From an uncultured Roseicyclus sp. (lineage in GTDB: Bacteria; Pseudomonadota; Alphaproteobacteria; Rhodobacterales; Rhodobacteraceae): a DNA stretch of 64,000 bases. Location of the stretch: assembly GCA_947500415.1 (NCBI GenBank), contig CANMRT010000003.1, forward strand, positions 496,001 through 560,000, read 5' to 3'. This document shows positions 44,294 through 52,126 of the stretch, piece after piece; position 1 is the first letter of the stretch, and every line of letters begins with the position of its first letter. Position numbers and translations under genes: made by a program. Below the pieces are notes generated by a model. It was not told the origin of the DNA. It made no database searches and saw nothing but the letters and a program-made list of their open reading frames with translations.

Positions 44294-45121
44294 GTGATCA
44301 TCACTCAGCGAGATCAGGTCTGGTGGTTCAAATTGAACGGCGCGATGCGCCACGCCATAGCGCGCGGCGCCCTGAACGCGGTTGCTCCGCCCATAGTCTT
44401 GACGGAATATCCGAAATCGGGCGGCACATGGATGAGCCAAATGCTGTCGGCCGCTCTTGAAATCCCTTATCCTCGAAACCGGCTACCGCACTTACGCCGC
44501 CAAATCCTTCACGGTTGCTACAGACGGGTCAGTCCAAACGTTAAAACTATTGTGCAATGGCGCGATGGTCGCGACACGATGGTCTCGTTCTACTATCATT
44601 TGATGTTCGAGAAGCCGATTACGAGTGCGAAATACAGCCAAGCGGTCATTCAAAAACTTCACGTCAAAGATGTGTATGATGTCGAAACCTATTTGCCACG
44701 GTTTATAGAATGGGCTTTCGAAGGTGGTTATCCTGGATATTCATGGAGTGATTTCGTCTCGATATGGCATGAAAAGCCGGGACATATCGAGACAAGTTAC
44801 GAAGGCATCTCACGCGACCCAAAAGGTGAACTTGCCAAAATTCTAGAATTTCTTGGTGTGTCGATTCTCGGTGACGATCATAGTATCGACGAGACAATTC
44901 AGGAATACTCTTTTGAAAACCAAGCGCGCCGCAAGCCAGGCGAAGAAGACGTAACGCAATTTGTACGGAAGGGTATTGTTGGCGACTGGAAAGGGCGCTT
45001 CAATCGTGAAGCCCGAGAGGTATTCAACCACTACGCTGGCGCTGAACTCATTAAGTTGCGCTACGAGTCCGACAAGAGTTGGATTGACGAACCAATCGCG
45101 GCCTCAGAAAGCGACGCTTAG
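44294..45121 (+). CDS. Sulfotransferase-family protein (second of three)
   Basis: 275 aa from a GTG at 44294, chosen because it follows the methyltransferase stop; an ATG at 44246 would overlap that gene. 5'-PAPS loop TEYPKSGGTWMSQML near residue 35 is the classic sulfotransferase-1 form; the 3'-phosphate loop is VQWRDGRDTMVSFYYH. The rest matches the Sulfotransfer_1 fold (KFLEF-like ILEFLGVSI, KGIVGDWKGRFNREAREVF near the C-terminus). This one resembles cytosolic-type sulfotransferases more than its two neighbours do. The region is rather AT-rich. Confidence 0.8.
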   Translation: MIITQRDQVWWFKLNGAMRHAIARGALNAVAPPIVLTEYPKSGGTWMSQMLSAALEIPYPRNRLPHLRRQILHGCYRRVSPNVKTIVQWRDGRDTMVSFYYHLMFEKPITSAKYSQAVIQKLHVKDVYDVETYLPRFIEWAFEGGYPGYSWSDFVSIWHEKPGHIETSYEGISRDPKGELAKILEFLGVSILGDDHSIDETIQEYSFENQARRKPGEEDVTQFVRKGIVGDWKGRFNREAREVFNHYAGAELIKLRYESDKSWIDEPIAASESDA

Positions 45122-45122
45122 A

Positions 45123-46055
45123 GTGTCCGAAGCTATCACAACGGCTATTGGCAAGCACGAGGACCATTCTATCACCACCTGCGCTCCCTCATATTGTCGA
45201 GCTTGCGGATTGTCGCACGATGACTTTGTCGCAAATGTTCGAGAGCGAGTCCTGTCGCAGGAACAGTTGGAGTCCATCGACAATGGCGAAACCTATCGTG
45301 CCATATTTGTCAAAACTTCGGATATTTCCGGCAAGGGTGGTGAGATCTCCTCGGACATCCGATGGGATGACAAAGCTGCACTTCAGCAAGGGATTGCAAA
45401 CTATGCTATTGCCGCGCTCGATCTTCACTTGAACAATTCATCAAGCTCCAAGATCCTGGGCTTGGGCTGTGGGGATGGGTTCACGACAAAGATCTTTGCT
45501 GAACGCTTTGAAACAGAGAATGCTCTTTCGCTTGATCCCAGTCCAGCAATTGCTGGGATTGCTCGAAAAGCGGACATGCAGGGTGTCCACGGCCCTCGTG
45601 AAACGGTTCGTTTTGGTGAAGAATACTTCGACGTATTCGTAATGATCGGAAATCTAATGTTTCATCATGATGTAGGGTTTACGTTGCGGGAAGTTCACAG
45701 AATTCTCAAACCTGGCGGAATTGTGATTTTTGAATTGAAGAGCGTAAATTCGACTCCTCATAGAATTGCGCGCTGGCTTGTACAAATAATTCCGAAAATT
45801 GGCCGTCACGCAATGGTCCAACGCAACTACGTAAACATGCGCTATGGAATGGCTCAGTCGCATATCACTCACATTGCATCGACTAGTCTATTTAGACCTT
45901 TAGAAATCAGTGGCAAACCTCCTCGGCTGCTAGAGCCCAAGAATCGAGACAGACTTACGACGGGATTAAGGAGTATCATCTTGCGCGCGCTTGAGTGGAT
46001 TGATCGCAGACTGGGGGAGCTGGCTTGGGTTCAAGTCACTGCGGTCAAGAAATAG
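45123..46055 (+). CDS. Class I SAM-dependent methyltransferase with N-terminal Cys pair
   Basis: 310 aa from a GTG at 45123, two bases after the sulfotransferase stop; an in-frame ATG at 44961 lies within that gene. Residues about 20-28 have CAPSYCRACG, a possible zinc-binding start, followed by the SAM block KILGLGCGDGFTTKIFAERF and FDVFVMIGNLMFHHDVGFTLREVHRILKPGG. The first catalytic Gly motif is intact. Probably a sugar methyltransferase; the Cys cluster is unusual in this class. Confidence 0.75.
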   Translation: MSEAITTAIGKHEDHSITTCAPSYCRACGLSHDDFVANVRERVLSQEQLESIDNGETYRAIFVKTSDISGKGGEISSDIRWDDKAALQQGIANYAIAALDLHLNNSSSSKILGLGCGDGFTTKIFAERFETENALSLDPSPAIAGIARKADMQGVHGPRETVRFGEEYFDVFVMIGNLMFHHDVGFTLREVHRILKPGGIVIFELKSVNSTPHRIARWLVQIIPKIGRHAMVQRNYVNMRYGMAQSHITHIASTSLFRPLEISGKPPRLLEPKNRDRLTTGLRSIILRALEWIDRRLGELAWVQVTAVKK

Positions 46056-46057
46056 CC

Positions 46058-46972
46058 ATGCGAAAGTATGCCAATCAATCAACCAAATTTGGTCGCTTCC
46101 TTGCTCGCAACGGCGGCAATCTTTGGGGCGGGTTGCGTCGGGAAGTTTCAATAAAACTCTACCTACGCCCTTGGGTGAGGCGCATCGTGGTGCCCTTCTT
46201 CGAAGCACGCGAACCGGAGTCGTGGGTGTTCCTTGTGGGGTGCTACAATTCGGGCACGACGCTATTGCGTGAAATTCTCGAAGCGCATCCGGCCATTTCG
46301 ACGCTGCCGTTCGAGGGTGTGAAACTAACATCTGCGTTTCCGGATCTGGAGCGGTCGGAATGGCCCCGGATGATGTATCGTTTTCGACAACATTGGAGAT
46401 TGTCACACGACGATGCCTCAAAGCTCGTGGCGCAAGCCAAGAGAGATTGGGCGCCCTGGTGGAACAGGAATGCGCGGGTTTTCTTGGAAAAATCGATCGA
46501 TCACACCACGCGTATGGGTTGGTTGGCCCGCCATTTCGGGGAAGTTAAATTTGTTGCGATAACACGAAATGGATACGCAGTTTGTGAGGGCGTCTTGCGC
46601 CGTTCCGCTCCGCAAGGAGCTGCGGCGGCTGAGGTCGGCTCAACATATCCACCGTCAATGGTCGCACAACAATGGCTAGCTTTCGAACAGGAAATCTCTG
46701 CACAGATCAATCCTGAAAGAGATGTTCATCTAACCTACGAAGCGATCATGTCTGATCCCATTCCGAGTTTGACGCAGGTGTTCGAAAAACTGGGCGTCGA
46801 GATCCCAGCCATGAGCCGGGATGGGGATGTGTTGACCGTTGGGTCACGCACCTATCACCTAAACAATCAAAATGACCGTAGTATCGCGCGCCTCCCGGAA
46901 GCTGTACGGGACGAACTCACCGAAGTTCTGCGGCATGGGTTGACCGAGCGAGGCTACGAGGTGATCGCCTAG
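46058..46972 (+). CDS. Sulfotransferase-family protein (third of three)
   Basis: 304 aa from the ATG at 46058. 5'-PAPS loop is WVFLVGCYNSGTTLLREIL near residue 58, and the second loop VAITRNGYAVCEGVLRRS lies near 168. The central WWNRNARVFLEKSIDHTTRMGWLARHFG is typical of bacterial sulfotransferases with a long linker. It differs strongly from the other two. The next gene begins 2 nt after its stop, so it belongs to the same operon. Acceptor unknown. Confidence 0.75.
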   Translation: MRKYANQSTKFGRFLARNGGNLWGGLRREVSIKLYLRPWVRRIVVPFFEAREPESWVFLVGCYNSGTTLLREILEAHPAISTLPFEGVKLTSAFPDLERSEWPRMMYRFRQHWRLSHDDASKLVAQAKRDWAPWWNRNARVFLEKSIDHTTRMGWLARHFGEVKFVAITRNGYAVCEGVLRRSAPQGAAAAEVGSTYPPSMVAQQWLAFEQEISAQINPERDVHLTYEAIMSDPIPSLTQVFEKLGVEIPAMSRDGDVLTVGSRTYHLNNQNDRSIARLPEAVRDELTEVLRHGLTERGYEVIA

Positions 46973-46974
46973 AT

Positions 46975-47862
46975 ATGGGACAGTTTACCATCAGTCTTGA
47001 TTTTGAGCTGGGCTGGGGCTCTATCGAAAATGGAATCTGGCGACGCCGGGAAGCGGCGGGAGTCTACCGTGAGCTTAGAAACGTCCTGCCCGTATTCCTA
47101 AAAGCTCTGGAAGATCACGAGGTATCGCTGACTTGGGCAACTGTAGGGGCGATGATTGATCCGCCCCGACCAAGCGACTTGGGCCACCTGCCAGAGCCGA
47201 TAAAAACCGCTACGCGCGCATTCGTTGCGGGGTCGGAGCGTGAGACCCACGATGGGCGTGATCTATTTGAGATGGTGCTAAACACCAGAACGCCACAGGA
47301 CATAGGGTCCCATACATTTGCACACTGTCGTTGGTCGACGCCCGGATTCTCTGTTGAGGCGAAGGAAATTGAAGCAGCGCAGTCGGTTGCGGCGCTTGAG
47401 AAATTCGACGTGACGCCCAACGCTTTCGTCTATCCGCTGAACCATTATTCAGACCTGGAGGTGTTGCGAGGCGCAGGGTTCCAAATCGCTCGAACAGCAC
47501 CTCGCCGTCCAAGCACACGGTTGGGCAAGCTAATTGAGATGCTTTCAGGCAGCACGCCAGCCTCTGAATTATCCGCAGGTCCGCGTGGTCTGAACTGTGA
47601 AACCGGATCGATGCTCTATGTTTGGGGTATCAGGAACGATTGGCGGGTTCGCAAGATCTTGATCGACCGACAAATCCGTCTTGGTTTACGACGAGCCGCA
47701 CGAGATGAAGGCGATTTCCATATTTGGCTACACCCCTTCAACTTGGCTGAAACGCCCGGGTTGCTTGAGCATTCGATCTCTTTGATTTCGAAGGTCGCAC
47801 GAATGCGCGACAGAGGCGAAATCGACATCGTGACAATGGCGGACAAGGCAATCAATCGCTGA
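46975..47862 (+). CDS. Polysaccharide-deacetylase (NodB-like) family protein
   Basis: 295 aa. The metal/catalytic segments are TISLDFELGWG near the N-terminus (Asp9), IGSHTFAHCRW with two His near 112-116, and YPLNHYSDLEVLRGAGF. They are the first, second and third motifs of NodB-type deacetylases. It may remove N-acetyl groups from a polymer or a lipid-linked unit. It has no signal peptide, so it probably works in the cytoplasm on the precursor. It ends a run of tightly packed genes. Confidence 0.78.
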   Translation: MGQFTISLDFELGWGSIENGIWRRREAAGVYRELRNVLPVFLKALEDHEVSLTWATVGAMIDPPRPSDLGHLPEPIKTATRAFVAGSERETHDGRDLFEMVLNTRTPQDIGSHTFAHCRWSTPGFSVEAKEIEAAQSVAALEKFDVTPNAFVYPLNHYSDLEVLRGAGFQIARTAPRRPSTRLGKLIEMLSGSTPASELSAGPRGLNCETGSMLYVWGIRNDWRVRKILIDRQIRLGLRRAARDEGDFHIWLHPFNLAETPGLLEHSISLISKVARMRDRGEIDIVTMADKAINR

Positions 47863-48182
47863 CGCTGACGGCTTGGTTGTGAGTTTTGTACGGTCTACTG
47901 TACACTTGGTCATGCGGTGCGAGTGCAAAGCAGCTTTCAGGATGATGGCGTTCACTCTTGAACGAAGCTTGGTCATGGCCAGTGCAAGGTGCCAACGCCG
48001 GCAGGGATCTAAGTGACCAACACAAGACATCAAATGGTGGTCCGTAGCGAACCGATAGGTGACTTCGCTAAATCGGAAGTGGTGTTGCCAAAGAGCGGCT
48101 GCACGATAGCGACCGCCTGCGCTCAACGGGATCACTCACTGTCGGGCGATTGCACCGTCGCCTCAAGGCTTCGCGTTGCTTG
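47863..48182. other. Intergenic stretch without a clear gene
   Basis: 320 nt lie between the deacetylase and the polymerase. The longest open frame is on the minus strand (to 48135), but it runs back into the deacetylase, shows no recognised domain and lacks a ribosome site. It may be a decayed gene or an insertion scar. A short GTAC-N8-GTAC symmetry occurs at about 47888-47903. Confidence 0.4.
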
Positions 48183-49586
48183 ATGTTCAACGCATTTGTC
48201 ATAACGTTCTCAATCTTGCCGGTCTTGTTAGTCGTGTTCCTGCCGATCGCGAACAGAATTCGGACAGGCAAAGCTGTTGATATTTTTGAACCGCCTTGGA
48301 TGGTTGCGAGCTGCTTACTGATTGGGACAACAATCCGAAGCATCACGTTGATCTACGACCCGGATGCCGAGCGAAAAATGTTTCAGGTGCTGGGGCATCT
48401 GACTCGTGAGGAAGCCCTGCCAGTCGGACTGATGGCAATCAATCTGGGCACTCTGGCATGGTGGCTTGGTTATCATAGTCGACCCAAAGTACGTCTTTTT
48501 TTGCGCCCAATTTCAGCTCCTGCGATTTCGCAGCAAAAACTCTTCCTTGGCCTAACCATCATTTTGACAATCGGGTTGGCGCTGACTGCGCTCTACCTCC
48601 GACAGATCAACTTTTTTTCAAGCCTCTCTAGCTTCGGCCTTTCCGCAAAACGGTTGTTTATAGTTGGCGACGTTGCTGGAAACACTACGAGCTTCGGCTA
48701 CCTGCGGATCGGAGCGGACTTCGTCGCCGTCGCGGCCATTATCTATTTTGCCGATTTCATGCGGCGGCATAGCTTCTCCGCAAGGCGTAAGGTCTTTCAA
48801 CTGTGTCTGTTTGGTCTGGCTGTCTTGGTGCCGTTCGTCGCAAGCGCGCGCGGCGAAATCCTATTTCTGTTTTTTTCGTTGCTCCTCGTCATGCACTATG
48901 CACGAAAGCGGGTTTCGATGACCCAAGTGGTCGCCTTCACCGTGATCGCCTTCTTGCTGCTTGGTGTCATGGGGGAGTTGCGCAGGCAGGCTTACAGCCG
49001 GATCAATCATGGTTTTTCCGATAGCCAGTTCGTACTTGCCGACGCCTTTCACACTCTCGCCTACAACGCACACTTCATTGGAGTTGGAAAAACAGCGGTA
49101 GTTGTCACGCAGATCCCTGAACGAGCCAGCTTCATGTACGGAAGCAGCTACCTATCTTTTCTGATCGCACCCATTCCGCGAACCTTGTGGCCGGACAAAC
49201 CAGTTGTGCGTATCGGTCGGTTTGTTGGTGTGGAGCTATACCAGCGGGAGTCGTTTTCTGGTGTGCCTCCGGGGCTCTATGGCGAGGCATACCTGAATTT
49301 TGGCTGGCTCGGGATCGCCATCATCCCTTACCTTTTCGGGTATTGGTGTCGAGCGGCGTACCGAAGGTTCGTGTTGGAGCGTTCCCCGAAGGACTTCTTG
49401 GGCATTGCCCTCTATGGAATTCTTTGGGTCTTCATGATGAACATGATGATGACCGACTTCACGGGGAGTTTGGTAAAGCTCGTAAGGTATCTGATCCCAT
49501 TTGGGATCGTCTGGTGGCTCGCATGCACACCGACAAGAAAAGCGCAGCGCGCGCCAAGCCAAGATGGGCCGCAGCCAGCCGAGTAA
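48183..49586 (+). CDS. Wzy-like oligosaccharide repeat-unit polymerase
   Basis: 467 aa inner-membrane protein with about 10-12 hydrophobic segments, starting MFNAFVITFSILPVLLVV at the ATG 48183; a TTG 11 codons upstream is less likely. A long periplasmic-type loop contains SSYLSFLIAPIPRTLWPDKPVVRIGRFVG and GVPPGLYGEAYLNFGWLGI, features typical of Wzy-like polymerases. It should join repeat units transported by the flippase encoded next. Wzy proteins are poorly conserved, so the assignment rests on topology and place. Confidence 0.78.
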   Translation: MFNAFVITFSILPVLLVVFLPIANRIRTGKAVDIFEPPWMVASCLLIGTTIRSITLIYDPDAERKMFQVLGHLTREEALPVGLMAINLGTLAWWLGYHSRPKVRLFLRPISAPAISQQKLFLGLTIILTIGLALTALYLRQINFFSSLSSFGLSAKRLFIVGDVAGNTTSFGYLRIGADFVAVAAIIYFADFMRRHSFSARRKVFQLCLFGLAVLVPFVASARGEILFLFFSLLLVMHYARKRVSMTQVVAFTVIAFLLLGVMGELRRQAYSRINHGFSDSQFVLADAFHTLAYNAHFIGVGKTAVVVTQIPERASFMYGSSYLSFLIAPIPRTLWPDKPVVRIGRFVGVELYQRESFSGVPPGLYGEAYLNFGWLGIAIIPYLFGYWCRAAYRRFVLERSPKDFLGIALYGILWVFMMNMMMTDFTGSLVKLVRYLIPFGIVWWLACTPTRKAQRAPSQDGPQPAE

Positions 49587-49884
49587 ATCCCGAACGGTAA
49601 GGCTGTCACAGTAACGGCCGCGGCAGCACAGGTGTACACACATTTGATATCGGCCGCGTCAGGTTTGGGGTGCGCTGCGGATACGCCCCCCCCTCCCCGG
49701 AACAGGCGAGACCGGAGCTTAGTGCCAGCTACGACCAACTGCGGTTTGATTGCCACAAATCTGCGTCGGCTCAGCGGCGAGCCCCGTAGTGAAAGTAGTA
49801 GGGCAAAGATGTTCTTCGGTTCGATGCCAAATGTGCTATCGAGACGGCCAGCTCCACAGCAGGCCTCAAGCTCGATCTACCAAA
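49587..49884. other. Gap between polymerase and flippase genes
   Basis: 298 nt with no clear gene. An open frame with an ATG at 49750 continues in phase into the flippase, but its peptide is not similar to the family. A C-rich tract near 49685-49697 (eight C's then CTCCCC) stands out. No promoter or terminator can be supported. Confidence 0.4.
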
Positions 49885-51414
49885 GTGAACACCAATTCAG
49901 CGCCATATGCTGCGAGCAACCGCGCCCGCATCCTTAGCAACTATGTGCGGCTGCTTACGACCTTCATTGCCGGGTTGCTTACCGTCCGACTGTTGGCAGA
50001 GATCGGAGCGTCGTCCCTAAGCGTATACCTAATCGTTATCGCTGGTACGGGATTCGCGTTCTTTCTGAAAATCGTGATGCAGGAGAGTATCGTCCCGCTG
50101 CTTGGGCTGTCGTACGACGGTCGCGAAAACAGGGACTTTCAAGCGACCTATTGGGTCAGTTTCCTCTTTGCCCTCGCCGCTAGTGCCTTTGCAGTAATCA
50201 TTTTTGGGATTGTTTGGGTGCTTCGGTACCAGTTTGATATCGGCGATTTACCGTTGGCCACGTTTGGTTTGGCGCTGTTGAGTGGCGCAGTCCGAACCGT
50301 GATCTCTTCACTGGCAACTCCTCCTTTGCAGGCGGTTTTGATCACGGGAAGAATCGTCCCATACAACATCGCACTTAGCCTGGAACGTTTGTCCGATTTA
50401 GCCGCCGCCGTGCTTGTCTGGTGGGTGTTGGCTGCGCAGCCCGAAGCGGTACAGGCCAACACGTTTTTCGTGGTTTCTGCTGCTCTATATGTCTTCGTCC
50501 AGTTTGGTGTTTGGGTCTATGCCAAAGGGATTGACCAACGCTTTGGATTCCACCCCAGTGCCATCGAGCGTCGTGATTTGGGTTGGAGTGGTCAGATCTT
50601 CGGTTGGAACCTCGCCATTGTGGTGGCATTCCTCCTCTATCTCCGTTTTTCTACGCTGATTGTGAACGCAAACTATGGCGAAGGTCCAACGCTAGTCCTA
50701 GGCCTCGTCTTCCTTATGATCGGATACCAGCGCCAGATTTCCATGGGGTTGGTCGTCGGCTTGGATGCCATGGTAGCGCGACTTTTTGGCGGCAGTAGCA
50801 ACGCGAAGTCGAAGCTGGCGGAGACTCAAAAGGTCGTTCTGCAATCCAGCCACTTTCAAGCCGTGTTCAGTTTCGGATCAGTGATTGTGCTTTGGCTACT
50901 GGCCGAACCGATCTTCCGATATTGGTTGGGCAATAGTCTTGACCAGAGCGGATGGGACGTGAGTACGGCAGCAGACATCTTTCGGATCATGTCAGTTGGC
51001 GTACTCGCCAGATCCTTGTCCGAAAGCTGGATGAAAATCCTGAACGGGCGCGGATTGGTGGGAAAGTATGCTCCGTATCTCTTGGCCGGAGGTTCGATCT
51101 TTGCGTGTCTTTTGGTTTTTTGGACCTTCACGGATGTCGAGCAGGATCAACTCCTGCGCCAAATCGCAATCGCATTTACGTGCCTCTATGTGTTCGTTCA
51201 CGTTGGAATTGTACCTGAAATGCTGTGTCGGAAGACCAACACCACCCGCTTGGCGCTTCTCAAGAGTGTTGCAATCCCTGGTACGGTCCTCCTTCTAGGA
51301 GCGGCCACGATTTACGTCCTATCGAACGAGTATTTGGCGGCGGCAGGTACGCTCGTCATCTGCGTTTTGCTGATGCTCGTTCATGTCGCAATGGATCGAA
51401 AGCGAGCTCAATGA
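49885..51414 (+). CDS. Wzx-like polysaccharide flippase
   Basis: 509 aa from a GTG at 49885, giving NTNSAPYAASNRARILSNYVRLL before the first membrane helix. Twelve or more hydrophobic segments, including LTVRLLAEIGASSLSVYLIVIAG, fit the MATE/Wzx lipid-flippase fold. It should flip the lipid-linked repeat unit across the inner membrane. No good ribosome site is seen before the GTG, so the start is uncertain. The stop overlaps the acyltransferase start as ATGA. Confidence 0.8.
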   Translation: MNTNSAPYAASNRARILSNYVRLLTTFIAGLLTVRLLAEIGASSLSVYLIVIAGTGFAFFLKIVMQESIVPLLGLSYDGRENRDFQATYWVSFLFALAASAFAVIIFGIVWVLRYQFDIGDLPLATFGLALLSGAVRTVISSLATPPLQAVLITGRIVPYNIALSLERLSDLAAAVLVWWVLAAQPEAVQANTFFVVSAALYVFVQFGVWVYAKGIDQRFGFHPSAIERRDLGWSGQIFGWNLAIVVAFLLYLRFSTLIVNANYGEGPTLVLGLVFLMIGYQRQISMGLVVGLDAMVARLFGGSSNAKSKLAETQKVVLQSSHFQAVFSFGSVIVLWLLAEPIFRYWLGNSLDQSGWDVSTAADIFRIMSVGVLARSLSESWMKILNGRGLVGKYAPYLLAGGSIFACLLVFWTFTDVEQDQLLRQIAIAFTCLYVFVHVGIVPEMLCRKTNTTRLALLKSVAIPGTVLLLGAATIYVLSNEYLAAAGTLVICVLLMLVHVAMDRKRAQ

Positions 51415-52013
51415 TGCTTCGAATTCGGATGATTTTCATGCCTGAAATCTTGATCGAACTCATCGCACGTTTGGTCGGTTTCGCACTCATCGTGCTATCT
51501 CCCTCGAAAGCGTATGGCGCCGAGATCAAATTACGCGCGATCCTGACAAACATTCGCTTAGGCAGCGGATTTCGTGATCTTGGGCGGGGCGTTGTCTTGG
51601 CGCGCCCGCAGAACATCTCAATAGCTAGAGGTGTAAGTTTTCGTAGCAATGTCATTATCATGCCAGGCGGCGGGACGTTCACGATCGGTGAAGGATCCCA
51701 TATCTCCCACCATTCGACCATGGCAGCCGGGGGCAACATCTCGATTGGCGAGGATTGTGCTATTTCTAGCGGCGTTGTGGTCTATTCGATCACGAATGCC
51801 AAACCCGAAGAAGGGAAGCTGCTGTCAGAAATGCCTCCGATCAAGGCTCCGGTGAAAATAGGAAACCACGTGCACATTGGTGCAAACGCAACCTTGTTGC
51901 CTGGCGTTGTGGTTGGCGATTACGCAGTCATCGGTGCTGGGGCAGTGGTAACCAAGGACGTTCCGGCCAAAACCACAGTCGCAGGCGTTCCTGCAAGAGT
52001 TCTCGATGCGTGA
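51411..52013 (+). CDS. Left-handed beta-helix acyltransferase (hexapeptide repeat)
   Basis: 200 aa from the ATG at 51411. Hexapeptide repeats run through the C-terminal two thirds (FTIGEGSHISHHSTMAAGG, GNISIGEDCAISSGV, VKIGNHVHIGANATLLPGVVVG, GAGAVVTKDVPAKTTVAGVPARVL). It is WbbJ/maltose-acetyltransferase-like and probably acetylates a sugar hydroxyl of the polymer. A hydrophobic N-terminal segment (about 10-30) may anchor it. It is the last gene of the plus-strand cluster. Confidence 0.88.
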   Translation: MMLRIRMIFMPEILIELIARLVGFALIVLSPSKAYGAEIKLRAILTNIRLGSGFRDLGRGVVLARPQNISIARGVSFRSNVIIMPGGGTFTIGEGSHISHHSTMAAGGNISIGEDCAISSGVVVYSITNAKPEEGKLLSEMPPIKAPVKIGNHVHIGANATLLPGVVVGDYAVIGAGAVVTKDVPAKTTVAGVPARVLDA

Positions 52014-52074
52014 TACTCCAGCGGGCAGGTCGGCCAACGCAGCCCCAAATCTATTGAGGCACCAAAAGCACAGA

Positions 52075-52089
52075 AAAGGGTACCCCTTT
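52075..52089. terminator. Short bidirectional hairpin between convergent genes
   Basis: AAAGGG (52075-52080) and CCCTTT (52084-52089) pair around TAC. On the minus strand the stem is followed by TCTGTGCTTTTG; on the plus strand an A-run precedes it. It lies between the convergent acyltransferase and metalloprotease genes, a natural place for termination, but the 6-bp stem is weak. Confidence 0.4.
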
Positions 52090-52126
52090 CAGGACACCCT
52101 TTAGGCCGCTCATCGGGCCCAGCGTT

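Noticed and set aside
47728-48135. Open frame on the minus strand across the deacetylase end and the following gap
   Set aside because: No recognised family, no ribosome site, and half of it mirrors the deacetylase; a transposase remnant was considered but no motif supports it.
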